Source: Alphaproteobacteria bacterium (lineage in GTDB: Bacteria > Pseudomonadota > Alphaproteobacteria > Rhodospirillales > Rhodospirillaceae). Taken from it: DNA of 40,997 nucleotides. The stretch spans positions 1 through 40,997 of the forward strand of contig WLXB01000017.1 of the NCBI GenBank assembly GCA_012103295.1. Reading direction: 5' to 3'. The notes below the pieces were generated by a model, which saw nothing but the letters and a program-made list of their open reading frames with translations, made no database searches and had not been told where the DNA came from. Position 1 is the first letter of the stretch. Each line of letters begins with the position of its first letter. Below are positions 7,699 through 15,705 of the stretch, one piece after another. The position numbers were made by a program, and so were the translations under genes.

Positions 7699-8934
7699 TT
7701 ACGAGGCGGCTTGCCTCTGTTGCACAGTCAACCAGAGCACCGCGCACAACGCGACGGTAAGCGGCAGGACCATCGCCCCGTTGACGGCTACCCATCCAAA
7801 ACCGTTTTGCAGCGCCCCAGATGAAAACGTCGCAACTGAGATTGTGGCAAACACGAGAAAGTCGTTTGCCGCTTGTGTTTTTTCTTGCTCGCTCTGACGA
7901 TAGGTTTCGGTGAGCAACGCGGTTCCACCGATAAACATAAAATTCCATCCCAGCCCAAGCGCCACCAGTCCGAGCCAAAAATTGATGAGTTCGATACCAG
8001 CGAGATTTGAGGCCATGCTGCCGACGTTCAAAACGACCCCCACCAGAACAATGCGCACGGCACCAAATTTTTTGATAAGTGAGCCGGTAAAGAAGCTCGG
8101 GCCGAACATCGCCAAGGCGTGCCACTGAATGACGAAGGCGGCGTCCTCAAATGCAAAACCGCAGTCGACCATTGAAAGTGGGGTTGCACTCATCACCAAG
8201 ATCATCACGCCATAGCCAACCATCGCTGAGATGGCTGCGACGATAAACTTAGGTTGGCGCATTACTTCTGACAGCGGACGCTCGACGGTTTCGTCAGACA
8301 CCGGCACTTGAATCGGTTTGGTCAGAGCGGCGGTTTGAATAAGACAGACCGTAAAAGCGGATAGAGCCGCAATAGCGGCATAACACCCCGCAAAGACAAC
8401 GGGGGAAAATAGGTCGCGCGTCGCTTTTGCCAATTCAGGACCAAAAACGGCAGAGAAAATCCCCCCAGCCATAACCAAAGAGATAGCCTTGGCACGCTTA
8501 TCTGGTGGTGCGGCCTCAGCCGCTGCAAACCTGTAGTAACCCCAAAATGCGTTATGGGCCCCAAGAAGAATGGCGCTAACAATCAACAGGGCAAAACTAC
8601 CCTGTAACAGCGCGTAGCACCCGATCGACCCACCGCCGATGCCGACAAACTGGCCAAACGTAAAACCAAGCCGTCGGCCAGCCCTTTTCATCCAAAGGGC
8701 GGCAGGAAACGTTGTTAACATTGTCGCGACGAACTGTACGGCCAGCGGCAACGTCGCAAGCCGCGGGTCCGGCGCGAGATAAGCGCCCGCAAGGGCGGTC
8801 ACCAGCATAACAATGCTGGCCCCCGTCATCGACAACGCCTGAGCGAAGGCGAGAACTAAAACTGTCTGACGCGCTTTTCGGTGATCAAAAGAACTGGCCG
8901 GCTCAGTCACCGGCTCAGCGTTTTCGTCTGTCAT
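7699..8934 (-). CDS. major facilitator superfamily transporter
   Basis: 411 residues with about 12 hydrophobic segments and a cytoplasmic N-terminus of about 22 polar residues. An MFS loop between segments 2 and 3 is seen as WMKRAGRRLGF (about 82-92), the counterpart of the GxxxDRxGRR motif. A central polar loop (about 205-225, VPVSDETVERPLSE) separates two six-helix halves. Substrate cannot be read from the sequence; the family includes drug and metabolite exporters. Its start overlaps the stop of the small membrane protein gene at 8931-8934 (ATGA), so the two are probably translated together. Confidence 0.88.
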   Translation of the reverse strand: MTDENAEPVTEPASSFDHRKARQTVLVLAFAQALSMTGASIVMLVTALAGAYLAPDPRLATLPLAVQFVATMLTTFPAALWMKRAGRRLGFTFGQFVGIGGGSIGCYALLQGSFALLIVSAILLGAHNAFWGYYRFAAAEAAPPDKRAKAISLVMAGGIFSAVFGPELAKATRDLFSPVVFAGCYAAIAALSAFTVCLIQTAALTKPIQVPVSDETVERPLSEVMRQPKFIVAAISAMVGYGVMILVMSATPLSMVDCGFAFEDAAFVIQWHALAMFGPSFFTGSLIKKFGAVRIVLVGVVLNVGSMASNLAGIELINFWLGLVALGLGWNFMFIGGTALLTETYRQSEQEKTQAANDFLVFATISVATFSSGALQNGFGWVAVNGAMVLPLTVALCAVLWLTVQQRQAAS

Positions 8935-9245
8935 CCGCCGTCCGATCCAGCACGTGTCCCATCCTCATTTCGACGCGACAAAATGCGATCAAACCATTGT
9001 GTAAAAAGCGGCTTTGCATCCTCAGGCGGCACGCAATCAATAATGATCGGGTCTTTGGCATAGGGATTCTTCGGAGGAGCGCTCGCTTTTTCGCCAAACA
9101 CACAGGGTGTGAGGGATTCGGCACTCGGCTTATCTTCAACAATCAATCCGTTCATCCACATCACCAGAACCGTCAGCCCAAATGTAACAACAACGGCTGC
9201 GATTGAACCGGCAAGGAAACGGAGAAGGTAAGGCAATTTGAGCAT
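8931..9245 (-). CDS. small single-pass membrane protein of unknown function
   Basis: 104 residues with one strong transmembrane segment (about 10-34, FLAGSIAAVVVTFGLTVLVMW), then a polar region with two cysteines (in TPCVFGE and IIDCVPPED) and a charged, Gly-rich tail. The cysteines would face the periplasm if the N-terminus is inside. It overlaps the MFS transporter by 4 nt, suggesting an accessory role to that transporter, but I do not recognise a family. Confidence 0.66.
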   Translation of the reverse strand: MLKLPYLLRFLAGSIAAVVVTFGLTVLVMWMNGLIVEDKPSAESLTPCVFGEKASAPPKNPYAKDPIIIDCVPPEDAKPLFTQWFDRILSRRNEDGTRAGSDGG

Positions 9246-9559
9246 GGCTGTGGCTTACACCCGTTATACGGGCCTGTGAAGAGCCTCTGCGAGATGCGGC
9301 GAGACGAATACAGCAGATGACAAGATTTTCAGACAGCAGCCCAAAATTCGACACATTTGAGCCGTCTGATGAGGATGCAAAATGGAGTTAGACGGACCGG
9401 CAGCGCGTGCCCCTTCCCCTCCCCCGTCCTCGTAACGCGCTGTTGGTCCGTCGCCTTTTCCCGCCTCACGCAACAGTTACAGCGCCTTATCCACATTTGG
9501 CCTTCATTCAATCCGTCCTATTTGTTAGAATGCTTCCAAAGAACAACTGGGTGCTCCCT
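9246..9559. other. intergenic region with divergent promoters
   Basis: This 314-nt stretch separates the minus-strand small membrane protein from irr. It contains no convincing gene in any frame. Near its right end is the irr promoter with an Irr-box-like palindrome (see 9525-9539). A short inverted repeat CCCGT-TAT-ACGGG lies at 9260-9272, just upstream of the minus-strand gene, and could be a regulatory site for it. The middle (about 9390-9480) is pyrimidine-rich and shows nothing else I can interpret. Confidence 0.6.
9525..9539 (+). promoter_or_regulatory. Irr-box (ICE)-like palindrome in the irr promoter
   Basis: TTAGAA-TGC-TTCCAA is an inverted repeat with one mismatch and the same 3-nt spacing as the palindrome before rubrerythrin (TTAGAA-TAA-TTCTAA). 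TAGAAT at 9526-9531 resembles a -10 hexamer, with TTCATT at 9503-9508 as a weak -35 at 17-nt spacing. A bound Irr would cover the -10 element, implying autorepression. The location argues that the irr start is ATG 9560 rather than ATG 9530, which lies inside the box. Confidence 0.55.
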
Positions 9560-9991
9560 ATGCCTTCGTCGAAAAACAATAAGACCGCCATAGATAAGAA
9601 CGCGCTGGCTGAGCAACTGCGCGCAGTCGGCTTGCGCCCGACACAGCAACGGATGGCTTTGGCAGGTTTGTTGTTTGGCCGGGGCAAATGGCATGTCACC
9701 GCTGAGGCCTTGTATTCAGATGCGTTGGCGGCAGGCGTAAATGTCTCTTTGGCCACAGTTTATAATGCTCTTCATACGTTCACCGCGAAGGGTCTTTTGC
9801 GCGAAATTTCGATCGATTCAACGCGCTCCTACTTCGATACAAATACCGACGATCACCATCACTTCTACTTTGAGAAGTCAGGCCAACTGAAAGATATCGA
9901 TAACGCTGATGTCAAATTGACACGTATGCCCGCGGCACCGAACGGCCTGACTGTTTCACGCGTCGATGTCGTCATCCGCGTCGACGGCTAA
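9560..9991 (+). CDS. irr: Irr-type Fur family iron-response regulator
   Basis: 143 residues from ATG 9560. Fur fold: LRPTQQRMALAGLLFG (winged helix start), HVTAEALYSDALAAGVNVSLATVYNALHTFTAKGLLREI (DNA-binding region), then the DDHHHFYFE segment whose three consecutive histidines are typical of Irr and bind heme or metal, and a C-terminal SRVDVVIRVDG strand. Irr is the alphaproteobacterial regulator that senses iron via heme status. No N-terminal Cys-Pro heme regulatory motif is present, as in many Irr proteins outside Bradyrhizobium. The open frame extends further upstream, but homology begins only around ATG 9560. Rubrerythrin follows, with its own Irr-box-like palindrome. Confidence 0.87.
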   Translation: MPSSKNNKTAIDKNALAEQLRAVGLRPTQQRMALAGLLFGRGKWHVTAEALYSDALAAGVNVSLATVYNALHTFTAKGLLREISIDSTRSYFDTNTDDHHHFYFEKSGQLKDIDNADVKLTRMPAAPNGLTVSRVDVVIRVDG

Positions 9992-10029
9992 GCCGCAATT
10001 CAACCGGCAATACCGGTCGCTCTCCTAAC

Positions 10030-10046
10030 ATTAGAATAATTCTAAT
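10030..10046 (+). promoter_or_regulatory. perfect Irr-box (ICE)-like palindrome upstream of rubrerythrin
   Basis: ATTAGAATAATTCTAAT is a perfect 8-bp inverted repeat around one central base and resembles the iron control element bound by Irr in alphaproteobacteria (TTAGAA / TTCTAA half-sites). TTGACT at 10051-10056 follows immediately and is a good -35 hexamer; a weak -10 (GTAAAA at 10074-10079) lies 17 nt beyond. A site just upstream of the -35 could serve activation, or repression by steric overlap. The distance to irr (38 nt after its stop) supports direct regulation. Confidence 0.75.
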
Positions 10047-10159
10047 CTTGTTGACTTCGGTTATTTCCGTGCCGTAAAACAAGAACCAGTGGCAACCTGT
10101 GCAATCAGGTCAGCCACCGAAGATTCGAATCTCAAACAGACTCTTTTCAGGAGGGACCC

Positions 10160-10582
10160 ATGGCAGATCTCAAAGGCAGTAAAACGGAAGAAAGCTTAAA
10201 GGCGGCATTCGCCGGTGAAAGCCAAGCCAACCGTCGTTATCTCTACTTTGCACAAAAGGCCGACGTCGAAGGCCAAAATGAAGTGTCCGCACTTTTCCGC
10301 TCGACCGCGGAAGGCGAAACCGGCCACGCGTTTGGTCACCTCGAATACCTTGAAGTCGTCGGCGATCCCGCGACCGGTGAGCCCATCGGTGACTCCGCAG
10401 CCAACTTAAAGTCTGCTGTTGCTGGTGAAACCCACGAATACACCGACATGTATCCGGGTATGGCCAAGACGGCACGCGAAGAAGGCTTCGACGAAATTGC
10501 TGACTGGTTTGAAACTCTTGCCAAGGCTGAAAAGTCACATGCGGGTCGTTTCCAGAAAGCGCTCGATAGCCTCGACGCTTAA
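10160..10582 (+). CDS. rubrerythrin, short form without rubredoxin domain
   Basis: 140 residues forming a ferritin-like four-helix bundle with the diiron ligand pattern: E20 ([12 protein letters not shown]), E53-x2-H56, E90 with H92/E93 (GETHEY), and E124-x2-H127 (AEKSH). The C-terminal rubredoxin-like CxxC domain of classical rubrerythrin is missing, so electrons must come from another protein. Rubrerythrins reduce hydrogen peroxide. AGGAGGGACCC precedes the ATG, a very strong ribosome binding site. It heads a cluster with a two-[4Fe-4S] oxidoreductase and a DUF3501 protein, a conserved neighbourhood in proteobacteria; the Fe-S protein is a plausible electron partner. Confidence 0.93.
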   Translation: MADLKGSKTEESLKAAFAGESQANRRYLYFAQKADVEGQNEVSALFRSTAEGETGHAFGHLEYLEVVGDPATGEPIGDSAANLKSAVAGETHEYTDMYPGMAKTAREEGFDEIADWFETLAKAEKSHAGRFQKALDSLDA

Positions 10583-10590
10583 TTCGATTG

Positions 10591-10632
10591 TGTGGATCGG
10601 CTGAACACCAGCCGGTCCCACATTCCTTTTTC
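10591..10632 (+). terminator. stem-loop with T-rich tail between rubrerythrin and the Fe-S gene
   Basis: TGTGG-AT-CGGCTG pairs with CAGCCG-GT-CCCACA across the loop AACAC (10591-10622), followed by TTCCTTTTT. This looks like an intrinsic terminator or a 3' stabilising hairpin, 8 nt after the rubrerythrin stop and 26 nt before the next start. It would let rubrerythrin be expressed more than the downstream genes. Confidence 0.5.
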
Positions 10633-10657
10633 TAAGACGAAGCAGTGAGACTCGGCC

Positions 10658-11992
10658 ATGCGCGAAGGCAGCTTGGACGCCCCGACCCGGCACCCGATCG
10701 ACTGGCAAAACCCAGACTTTCTTGATGCCGAAAAATTGGATGCCGAGATGCGCCGACAGTTTGATGTCTGCCATGGCTGCCGCCGCTGCTTTAACCTATG
10801 CGATTCTTTTCCTCGCTTGTTCGATTTGGTTGATGAGCAAGAAGACGAAATTGAGGGCGTCGACAGCGCAAACTTTAAATCGGTTGTCGATGCATGCACT
10901 CTTTGCGACATGTGCTTTCTTACGAAGTGTCCGTACGTTCCACCTCACGAATTTAACATTGATTTTCCACATCTTATGCTCCGGTACCGGGCAGCCGAAA
11001 AAGCTAAAAATGGCATTCCGTTTTTTGATAAGCAGCTCACCGAAACAGACAGAAACGGTAAGCTCGCGGGTGGTGTTTCGGGATTGGCAAACTGGGGTTC
11101 AAAACGCGGCAACGGTCTAACCCGCCCGATTTTAGAAGCCGTCGCAGATGTTGATAAAGACGTCGAGCTACCCAAGTATCACGGCAAAACATTTCAAGCG
11201 CGGGCTAAAAAGAACCCGCCCGTGGTCAACACGAACGCACCTGGGCATGGCCGTCAGGTCGCCATTTTTGCGACCTGTTTCGCCAACTACAATAACCCGG
11301 ATATCGGCACGGCCGCGCTCAATGTTCTCACCCATAACGGGGTCGAGACGGAAGTCGTCTACCCAGGGTGCTGTGGTATGCCACAGCTGGAACAAGGTGA
11401 TATCGCGCGCGTTGCGAAGAAAGCGAAGTCGACCGCCGCAGCTCTGAGACCCTATATCGACGCCGGGAAAGACATCGTCGCGCTTGTCCCGTCCTGTGCC
11501 TTGATGATGAAATTTGAATGGCCGCTCATCGTTCCCGATGATGAAAATATCGCGCGCCTCGCCCAAGCCACGTTTGATATTTCAGAGTACGTCATGGCCA
11601 TCGCCAATGAAGAGGGGCTGGCTGAGGGCCTCAACCCGATCGACGGGCCGGTCGCGCTCCATCTTGCCTGTCATGCCCGGGCACAAAACATGGGCCCGAA
11701 GGGCGCGGAGATGCTGCGCGCTATTCCAGATGCCAAGGTTACAGTAGTGGAGCGCTGCTCTGGTCATGGTGGGTCTTGGGGTATCAAGAAAGAAAACTTC
11801 GGCATCGCGACAAAGTTTGCCAAGCAGACGGTGAAGAAGTTGGCGGACGCCAAGCCAACGCACGTGTGTTCTGAATGCCCCTTAGCCGGGAAGCACCTTG
11901 TGCAAGGGCTGGAAGCCTTGGGCGAAGATGCTCCAAAGGTCGAACAGTCAACCCACCCCATTCAAATGCTCGCCAAATCCTACGGGTTCTAG
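10658..11992 (+). CDS. Fe-S oxidoreductase, GlpC/HdrD-like (two [4Fe-4S], two CCG domains)
   Basis: 444 residues. Two ferredoxin-type cluster motifs lie near the N-terminus: C38-x2-C41-x2-C44-x3-C48 and C80-x2-C83-x2-C86-x4-C91-P. Two cysteine-rich CCG domains follow: ATCFAN ... VVYPGCCGMPQLEQGD, and HLACHARAQNMG ... VERCSGHGGSWG, with VCSECPLAGKHL near the end. This is the layout of heterodisulfide-reductase HdrD- and GlpC-like subunits that carry electrons and bind a further cluster. There is no membrane segment. Placed between rubrerythrin and DUF3501, it probably delivers electrons in peroxide or oxidative-stress defence; donor and acceptor are not known. Confidence 0.9.
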   Translation: MREGSLDAPTRHPIDWQNPDFLDAEKLDAEMRRQFDVCHGCRRCFNLCDSFPRLFDLVDEQEDEIEGVDSANFKSVVDACTLCDMCFLTKCPYVPPHEFNIDFPHLMLRYRAAEKAKNGIPFFDKQLTETDRNGKLAGGVSGLANWGSKRGNGLTRPILEAVADVDKDVELPKYHGKTFQARAKKNPPVVNTNAPGHGRQVAIFATCFANYNNPDIGTAALNVLTHNGVETEVVYPGCCGMPQLEQGDIARVAKKAKSTAAALRPYIDAGKDIVALVPSCALMMKFEWPLIVPDDENIARLAQATFDISEYVMAIANEEGLAEGLNPIDGPVALHLACHARAQNMGPKGAEMLRAIPDAKVTVVERCSGHGGSWGIKKENFGIATKFAKQTVKKLADAKPTHVCSECPLAGKHLVQGLEALGEDAPKVEQSTHPIQMLAKSYGF

Positions 11993-12046
11993 CTGAGGTA
12001 TTAGAGTGTTGGGTAACACTTCAAACACAAGGTCAGCGAACTAGAT

Positions 12047-12640
12047 ATGACAAACGCGAAAAAAGCGATTACGCGCGAAGACCTCATGCCAATGGACGAA
12101 TACGGTAAGATACGCCGTGAGCACCGCCGCGCTTTGATCGCGACCAAAGCGAACAGACGGATTCATGTCGGTCCCTTCGCGACCTTTCATTTCGAAAACT
12201 ACGAGACCATGTGGGCTCAAGTTCAAGAGATGCTCTATGTCGAAAAAGGGGGCGAGGCCCAGATCGCCGATGAACTGGAAGCTTATAACCCGCTCATTCC
12301 TCAAGGACAGGGGCTCGTCGCAACGTTGTTGATTGAGATTGAAGATGAGGGCCGACGGCGGCGCACTCTTGCAACCCTTGGGCACATAGAAAACAAGATC
12401 GTCCTATCTTTTGGTGACAATCGAGTTGTCGGTGTGCCGGAAGATGACGTCGAGCGCACAACAGAAGATGGCAAGACGTCCGCCGTCCACTTTATCACCT
12501 TCCCTTTTACCGCGGATCAGGCGCAAGCCTTCAAACAGGGCGGTGTGCAAGCGATGCTCGGCACGGAACATGAAAACTATCGCCACACGGCAGTTCTTCA
12601 GGACGAAACAAAGGTTGAGTTGGCAAACGACCTAGACTGA
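12047..12640 (+). CDS. DUF3501 family protein
   Basis: 197 residues matching the DUF3501 pattern: ITREDLMPMDEYGKIR at the start, then RRIHVGPFATFHFENYETMWAQVQEMLYVEKGG, DELEAYNPLIPQGQGLVATLLIEI and a C-terminal HFITFPFTADQAQAFKQGG. The family has no proven activity but repeatedly occurs with rubrerythrin and the HdrD-like Fe-S protein, as here, and is probably part of the same system. It is 54 nt after the Fe-S gene. There are no cysteines, so it is unlikely to bind an Fe-S cluster itself. Convergent with the SH3 protein gene; a CTAGAC/GTCTAG stem spans both stop codons. Confidence 0.9.
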   Translation: MTNAKKAITREDLMPMDEYGKIRREHRRALIATKANRRIHVGPFATFHFENYETMWAQVQEMLYVEKGGEAQIADELEAYNPLIPQGQGLVATLLIEIEDEGRRRRTLATLGHIENKIVLSFGDNRVVGVPEDDVERTTEDGKTSAVHFITFPFTADQAQAFKQGGVQAMLGTEHENYRHTAVLQDETKVELANDLD

Positions 12641-12645
12641 TCCGT

Positions 12646-13194
12646 CTAGTCGACGAACTCTCCGTCATACAAGCCCCAGAAAAATTCCCGGTGCAGCCAA
12701 CCTTTGGTGCCGTCGACCTCGACCAAGCAAAGCTCGGTTTGTTTTGGACAGCGATCCACAACAACAACAACACCAGCGGAAAGTTCTGCGATCATCGCGC
12801 TTGAAGGGGCTGACCCCTTATAGAGCGTAGAGTCTACTTGGGTGACCAAACCGGTGCGCTGACCGGACAGCATACTTTGGTGCACCCAGCCCTCCTCGCC
12901 GTCGGGGTCTCTAATCTGGCGCCAGGTATCGAACTCGTCGATGATCTCGACGGGTAAATTGCGCCGTTGATAAACCCACGTTACGGGGTAGCGCACCCCA
13001 GGGCCTGTGCGCATATTCACTGGCTCGGTTCTTAGGGAAACAAACCGTGGCAGCGGGAGCGACGAGACCCGTCCCTGCTGTGCCGATGCCGGGGGACCAA
13101 GAAGCGCAAAACCGGCCGTTAGAATTGCCGCCACTGCGGTACCGATCACGACAGGGCGCGTTAACCGGCACCAAACTGACAAGCCTTGCTTCAT
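12646..13194 (-). CDS. secreted bacterial SH3-domain protein
   Basis: 182 residues from ATG 13194, chosen because AGAGGT lies just before it and because a standard signal peptide follows (MKQG, hydrophobic VIGTAVAAILTAGFALL, cleavage near ASAQQ). A longer frame to 13293 exists but adds a charged N-terminus in front of the signal. The mature part carries an SH3b fold: LRTEPVNMRTGPGVRYPVTW, then DTWRQIRDPDGEEGWVHQSM and a second partial unit ending GTKGWLHREFFWG. Such periplasmic SH3 proteins often bind peptidoglycan or peptide. It is divergent from the hydroxyacid dehydrogenase, 119 nt apart. Confidence 0.87.
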   Translation of the reverse strand: MKQGLSVWCRLTRPVVIGTAVAAILTAGFALLGPPASAQQGRVSSLPLPRFVSLRTEPVNMRTGPGVRYPVTWVYQRRNLPVEIIDEFDTWRQIRDPDGEEGWVHQSMLSGQRTGLVTQVDSTLYKGSAPSSAMIAELSAGVVVVVDRCPKQTELCLVEVDGTKGWLHREFFWGLYDGEFVD

Positions 13195-13313
13195 ACCTCT
13201 TGTCTTGCCCAAAATTGAACGATTTGGCAACGGATTACCTAGGTTTCGTTGGGATTCTGGACAAGCCCGACGGTGGCTGGTACGCAGTGGCATCTGTTCC
13301 CCGGGAGATCCGG

Positions 13314-14294
13314 ATGACCCTCAAGAAACCCTCCGTCGTCGTAACGCGCAAACTGCCAGAGGCTGTTGAAACGCGGATGATGGAACTCTTCGACGTCCGC
13401 TTGAACGCTGGCGACACCCCGTTCGATCGCGAGGCCTTGGGCGCCGCGCTGGCGTCGTGCGACGTGTTGGTTCCCACCCTGACCGATAGTCTAGATGCAG
13501 AACTGCTTTCTGCATCGGGCATTTCAGCACGGCTGATCGCTAATTTTGGTAATGGAACTGATAACATCGATGTTGCCGCCGCCCAGACGGCCGGCATTGC
13601 CGTCACCAACACACCTGACGTTCTGACTGAAGATACAGCAGACATGGCGATGGCCTTGATTGTTGCTGTTCCGCGACGACTGGTTGAGGGTGCGCGCATT
13701 ATTAAGGAAGACCGGTTTACCGGCTGGAGCCCGACGCACATGCTCGGACGGCGGATGTCTGGTAAGCGGCTTGGCATTATCGGGATGGGGCGGATCGGCT
13801 TTGCTGTCGCCAAACGGGCCCGCGGTTTTGGCATGACAGTGCACTACCATAATCGCCATCGTCTGCTGCCGGAAATCGAACAAGAGGTCGAGGCGACTTA
13901 TTGGGAGAGTCTCGACCAAATGCTGGCGCGGATGGATGTCATTTCAATACATTGCCCCCATACGCCCGCTACATTCCATTTGCTTTCAGAACGGCGGCTC
14001 AAGCTCTTGAAAGAGGATGCCTACATCGTCAACGTCGCCCGCGGTGAAATTGTTGATGAAGATGCCCTTATTCGGATGCTGGAAACAGGCACATTAGCCG
14101 GTGCAGCATTGGATGTTTTCGAACATGAACCGGCGGTTAATCCCAAACTCCTCGCATTAGATAACGTGACTCTCCTTCCCCATATGGGATCGGCGACCAT
14201 CGAAGGCCGCATCGCAATGGGTGAAAAAGTCATCATCAACATTAAGGCTTTCGTTGACGGTCATCGCCCCCCGGACCGCGTTCTTCCCTCCTAA
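13314..14294 (+). CDS. D-2-hydroxyacid dehydrogenase (glyoxylate/hydroxypyruvate reductase type)
   Basis: 326 residues from ATG 13314; the frame is open further upstream, but homology begins here and GGGAGAT precedes the start. NAD(P)-binding motif GMGRIG (157-162); catalytic residues of the family appear as R243 (NVARGEIVDE), E272 (DVFEHEP) and H290 (LLPHMGSAT). The N-terminal part with NFGNGTDNIDV and GIAVTNTPDVLTEDTADMA is typical of glyoxylate/hydroxypyruvate reductases. The enzyme reduces small 2-oxoacids to D-2-hydroxyacids in the cytosol; substrate cannot be fixed from sequence. It abuts pabB and may be co-transcribed with it. Confidence 0.92.
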   Translation: MTLKKPSVVVTRKLPEAVETRMMELFDVRLNAGDTPFDREALGAALASCDVLVPTLTDSLDAELLSASGISARLIANFGNGTDNIDVAAAQTAGIAVTNTPDVLTEDTADMAMALIVAVPRRLVEGARIIKEDRFTGWSPTHMLGRRMSGKRLGIIGMGRIGFAVAKRARGFGMTVHYHNRHRLLPEIEQEVEATYWESLDQMLARMDVISIHCPHTPATFHLLSERRLKLLKEDAYIVNVARGEIVDEDALIRMLETGTLAGAALDVFEHEPAVNPKLLALDNVTLLPHMGSATIEGRIAMGEKVIINIKAFVDGHRPPDRVLPS

Positions 14295-15705
14295 GTTAGA
14301 GCGGGATAGAGACGACGTATTAATCGTACGCGAGGTGCCCTGGCAGGACCCTCTCGTCGCTTTCACGCCGTTCGCCGACGATCCGGTTGCAGCGCTGCTG
14401 CATGGGGATGGTGAAAATGAGATGGGCCGATGGTCATATATAGCCGCGTCGCCGTTTTCCACACTCACCGTCGACGCGGACCTAAAAAGTTTCGTAGATA
14501 ACAACCCTGTCGCTGGTGACGCATTCGATGTGCTTCAAGACCTGCTCAATCGCTACCGCACCACAGCCACAAATACGCCCGCGCCCTTTTACAGCGGTGC
14601 AGTTGGGTTTTTTGGATACGAACTCGGGCGTCTGGTTGAAAACCTTCCCGCACCACGCCTGGGGGTAACCAACCCAACAATGGTGGTGGGCCTCTACGAC
14701 GTAGTGGCCGCGTTCGACCACATTGATAAAAAAGCCTGGGTAATGGCGACTGGATTCCCGGAGGCCGACGTGGACCGCCGGACAGCACGTGCACACAGCC
14801 GAGCACAGTGGCTGATTGATCAAATTAGCGATGCGTCGCCAGCCTTGCTCAACACGACTGAATCGAAGTGGTCATCAGACCGAACGCGCGATGACATCGA
14901 ATGCGCCATATTAAACACCATCGAATACATCAACGCGGGCGATATCTTTCAAGCCAATATAACCCAGCGCCACACTGCCGAGCGTCCACCGGACGTAACA
15001 GCGTGGGATCTGTTCCGTAGACTTCGCCAAACAGTTTCGTCTCCATTTGGCGCATACGTCGCGGGCAACCCAACGTTTCAAGTTCTGTCCGCATCACCGG
15101 AGCGTTTTCTCCATGTGACCAAAAAGGGTGACGTAGAAACCAGACCGATTAAGGGTACCCGGCCGAGACACACAAACCCCGTCGCCGATGCGGCCTTGGC
15201 TGACGAACTTACGAACAGTGAGAAAGATCTGGCAGAAAACTTGATGATCGTCGATCTAATGCGCAACGACATATCTCGCGTGTGTGACGCTGGCAGTGTA
15301 TCGGTCCCCCAGCACTGCGCCCTTGAGACGTTTGCGCGCGTGCACCATCTGGTCTCGGTCGTGACCGGAAAACTGCGTCCGGAAAAAACCGCCGTAGATC
15401 TATTGCGGGCCTGCTTCCCAGGTGGGTCCGTCACCGGTGCTCCAAAAGTCCGGGCAATGGAAATCATTCATCACCAAGAACCGGTCGCGCGCGGCCCATA
15501 CTGTGGCGCTATTGGCTGGATCGGCTTTGACGGCGCTATGGATACGTCCATCGTCATTCGCAACTTGACGGTCGACGGCGATAGTGTGATCGCGCAAGCG
15601 GGTGGCGGTATAGTCGCTGATTCAGACCCGGCGCTTGAATATGAAGAGGCTATGGTAAAGATACGTCCCTTACTCTCCGTCCTAGATCCCACGGCGCTGG
15701 CATGA
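14221..15705 (+). CDS. pabB: aminodeoxychorismate synthase component I (PabB)
   Basis: The enzyme converts chorismate plus ammonia (from a PabA glutaminase) to 4-amino-4-deoxychorismate for folate. The C-terminal chorismate-binding domain is clear: AGDIFQANITQRH, then PIKGTRPRH, whose Lys is the PabB hallmark (TrpE has PIAGT), ENLMIVDLMRNDISRV, PGGSVTGAPKVRAMEII and YCGAIGWIGFDG. The start is doubtful. In-frame start codons are GTG 14221 and TTG 14254, both inside the dehydrogenase gene, and GTG 14335. Family similarity (VREVPWQDPL) begins near codon 34-37, so the longest form is about 34 residues too long or an atypical start is used. pabC overlaps the end by 4 nt. Confidence 0.88.
   Translation: MKKSSSTLRLSLTVIAPRTAFFPPKLERDRDDVLIVREVPWQDPLVAFTPFADDPVAALLHGDGENEMGRWSYIAASPFSTLTVDADLKSFVDNNPVAGDAFDVLQDLLNRYRTTATNTPAPFYSGAVGFFGYELGRLVENLPAPRLGVTNPTMVVGLYDVVAAFDHIDKKAWVMATGFPEADVDRRTARAHSRAQWLIDQISDASPALLNTTESKWSSDRTRDDIECAILNTIEYINAGDIFQANITQRHTAERPPDVTAWDLFRRLRQTVSSPFGAYVAGNPTFQVLSASPERFLHVTKKGDVETRPIKGTRPRHTNPVADAALADELTNSEKDLAENLMIVDLMRNDISRVCDAGSVSVPQHCALETFARVHHLVSVVTGKLRPEKTAVDLLRACFPGGSVTGAPKVRAMEIIHHQEPVARGPYCGAIGWIGFDGAMDTSIVIRNLTVDGDSVIAQAGGGIVADSDPALEYEEAMVKIRPLLSVLDPTALA

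Noticed and set aside
7580-8125. 181-residue minus-strand frame within the MFS gene
   Set aside because: Same strand as the transporter but a different frame; composition is Arg/Gly-rich and no start signal exists.
13047-13313. N-terminal extension of the hydroxyacid dehydrogenase
   Set aside because: The extension overlaps the divergent SH3 gene signal region and lacks homology; ATG 13314 with a ribosome site fits the family length.
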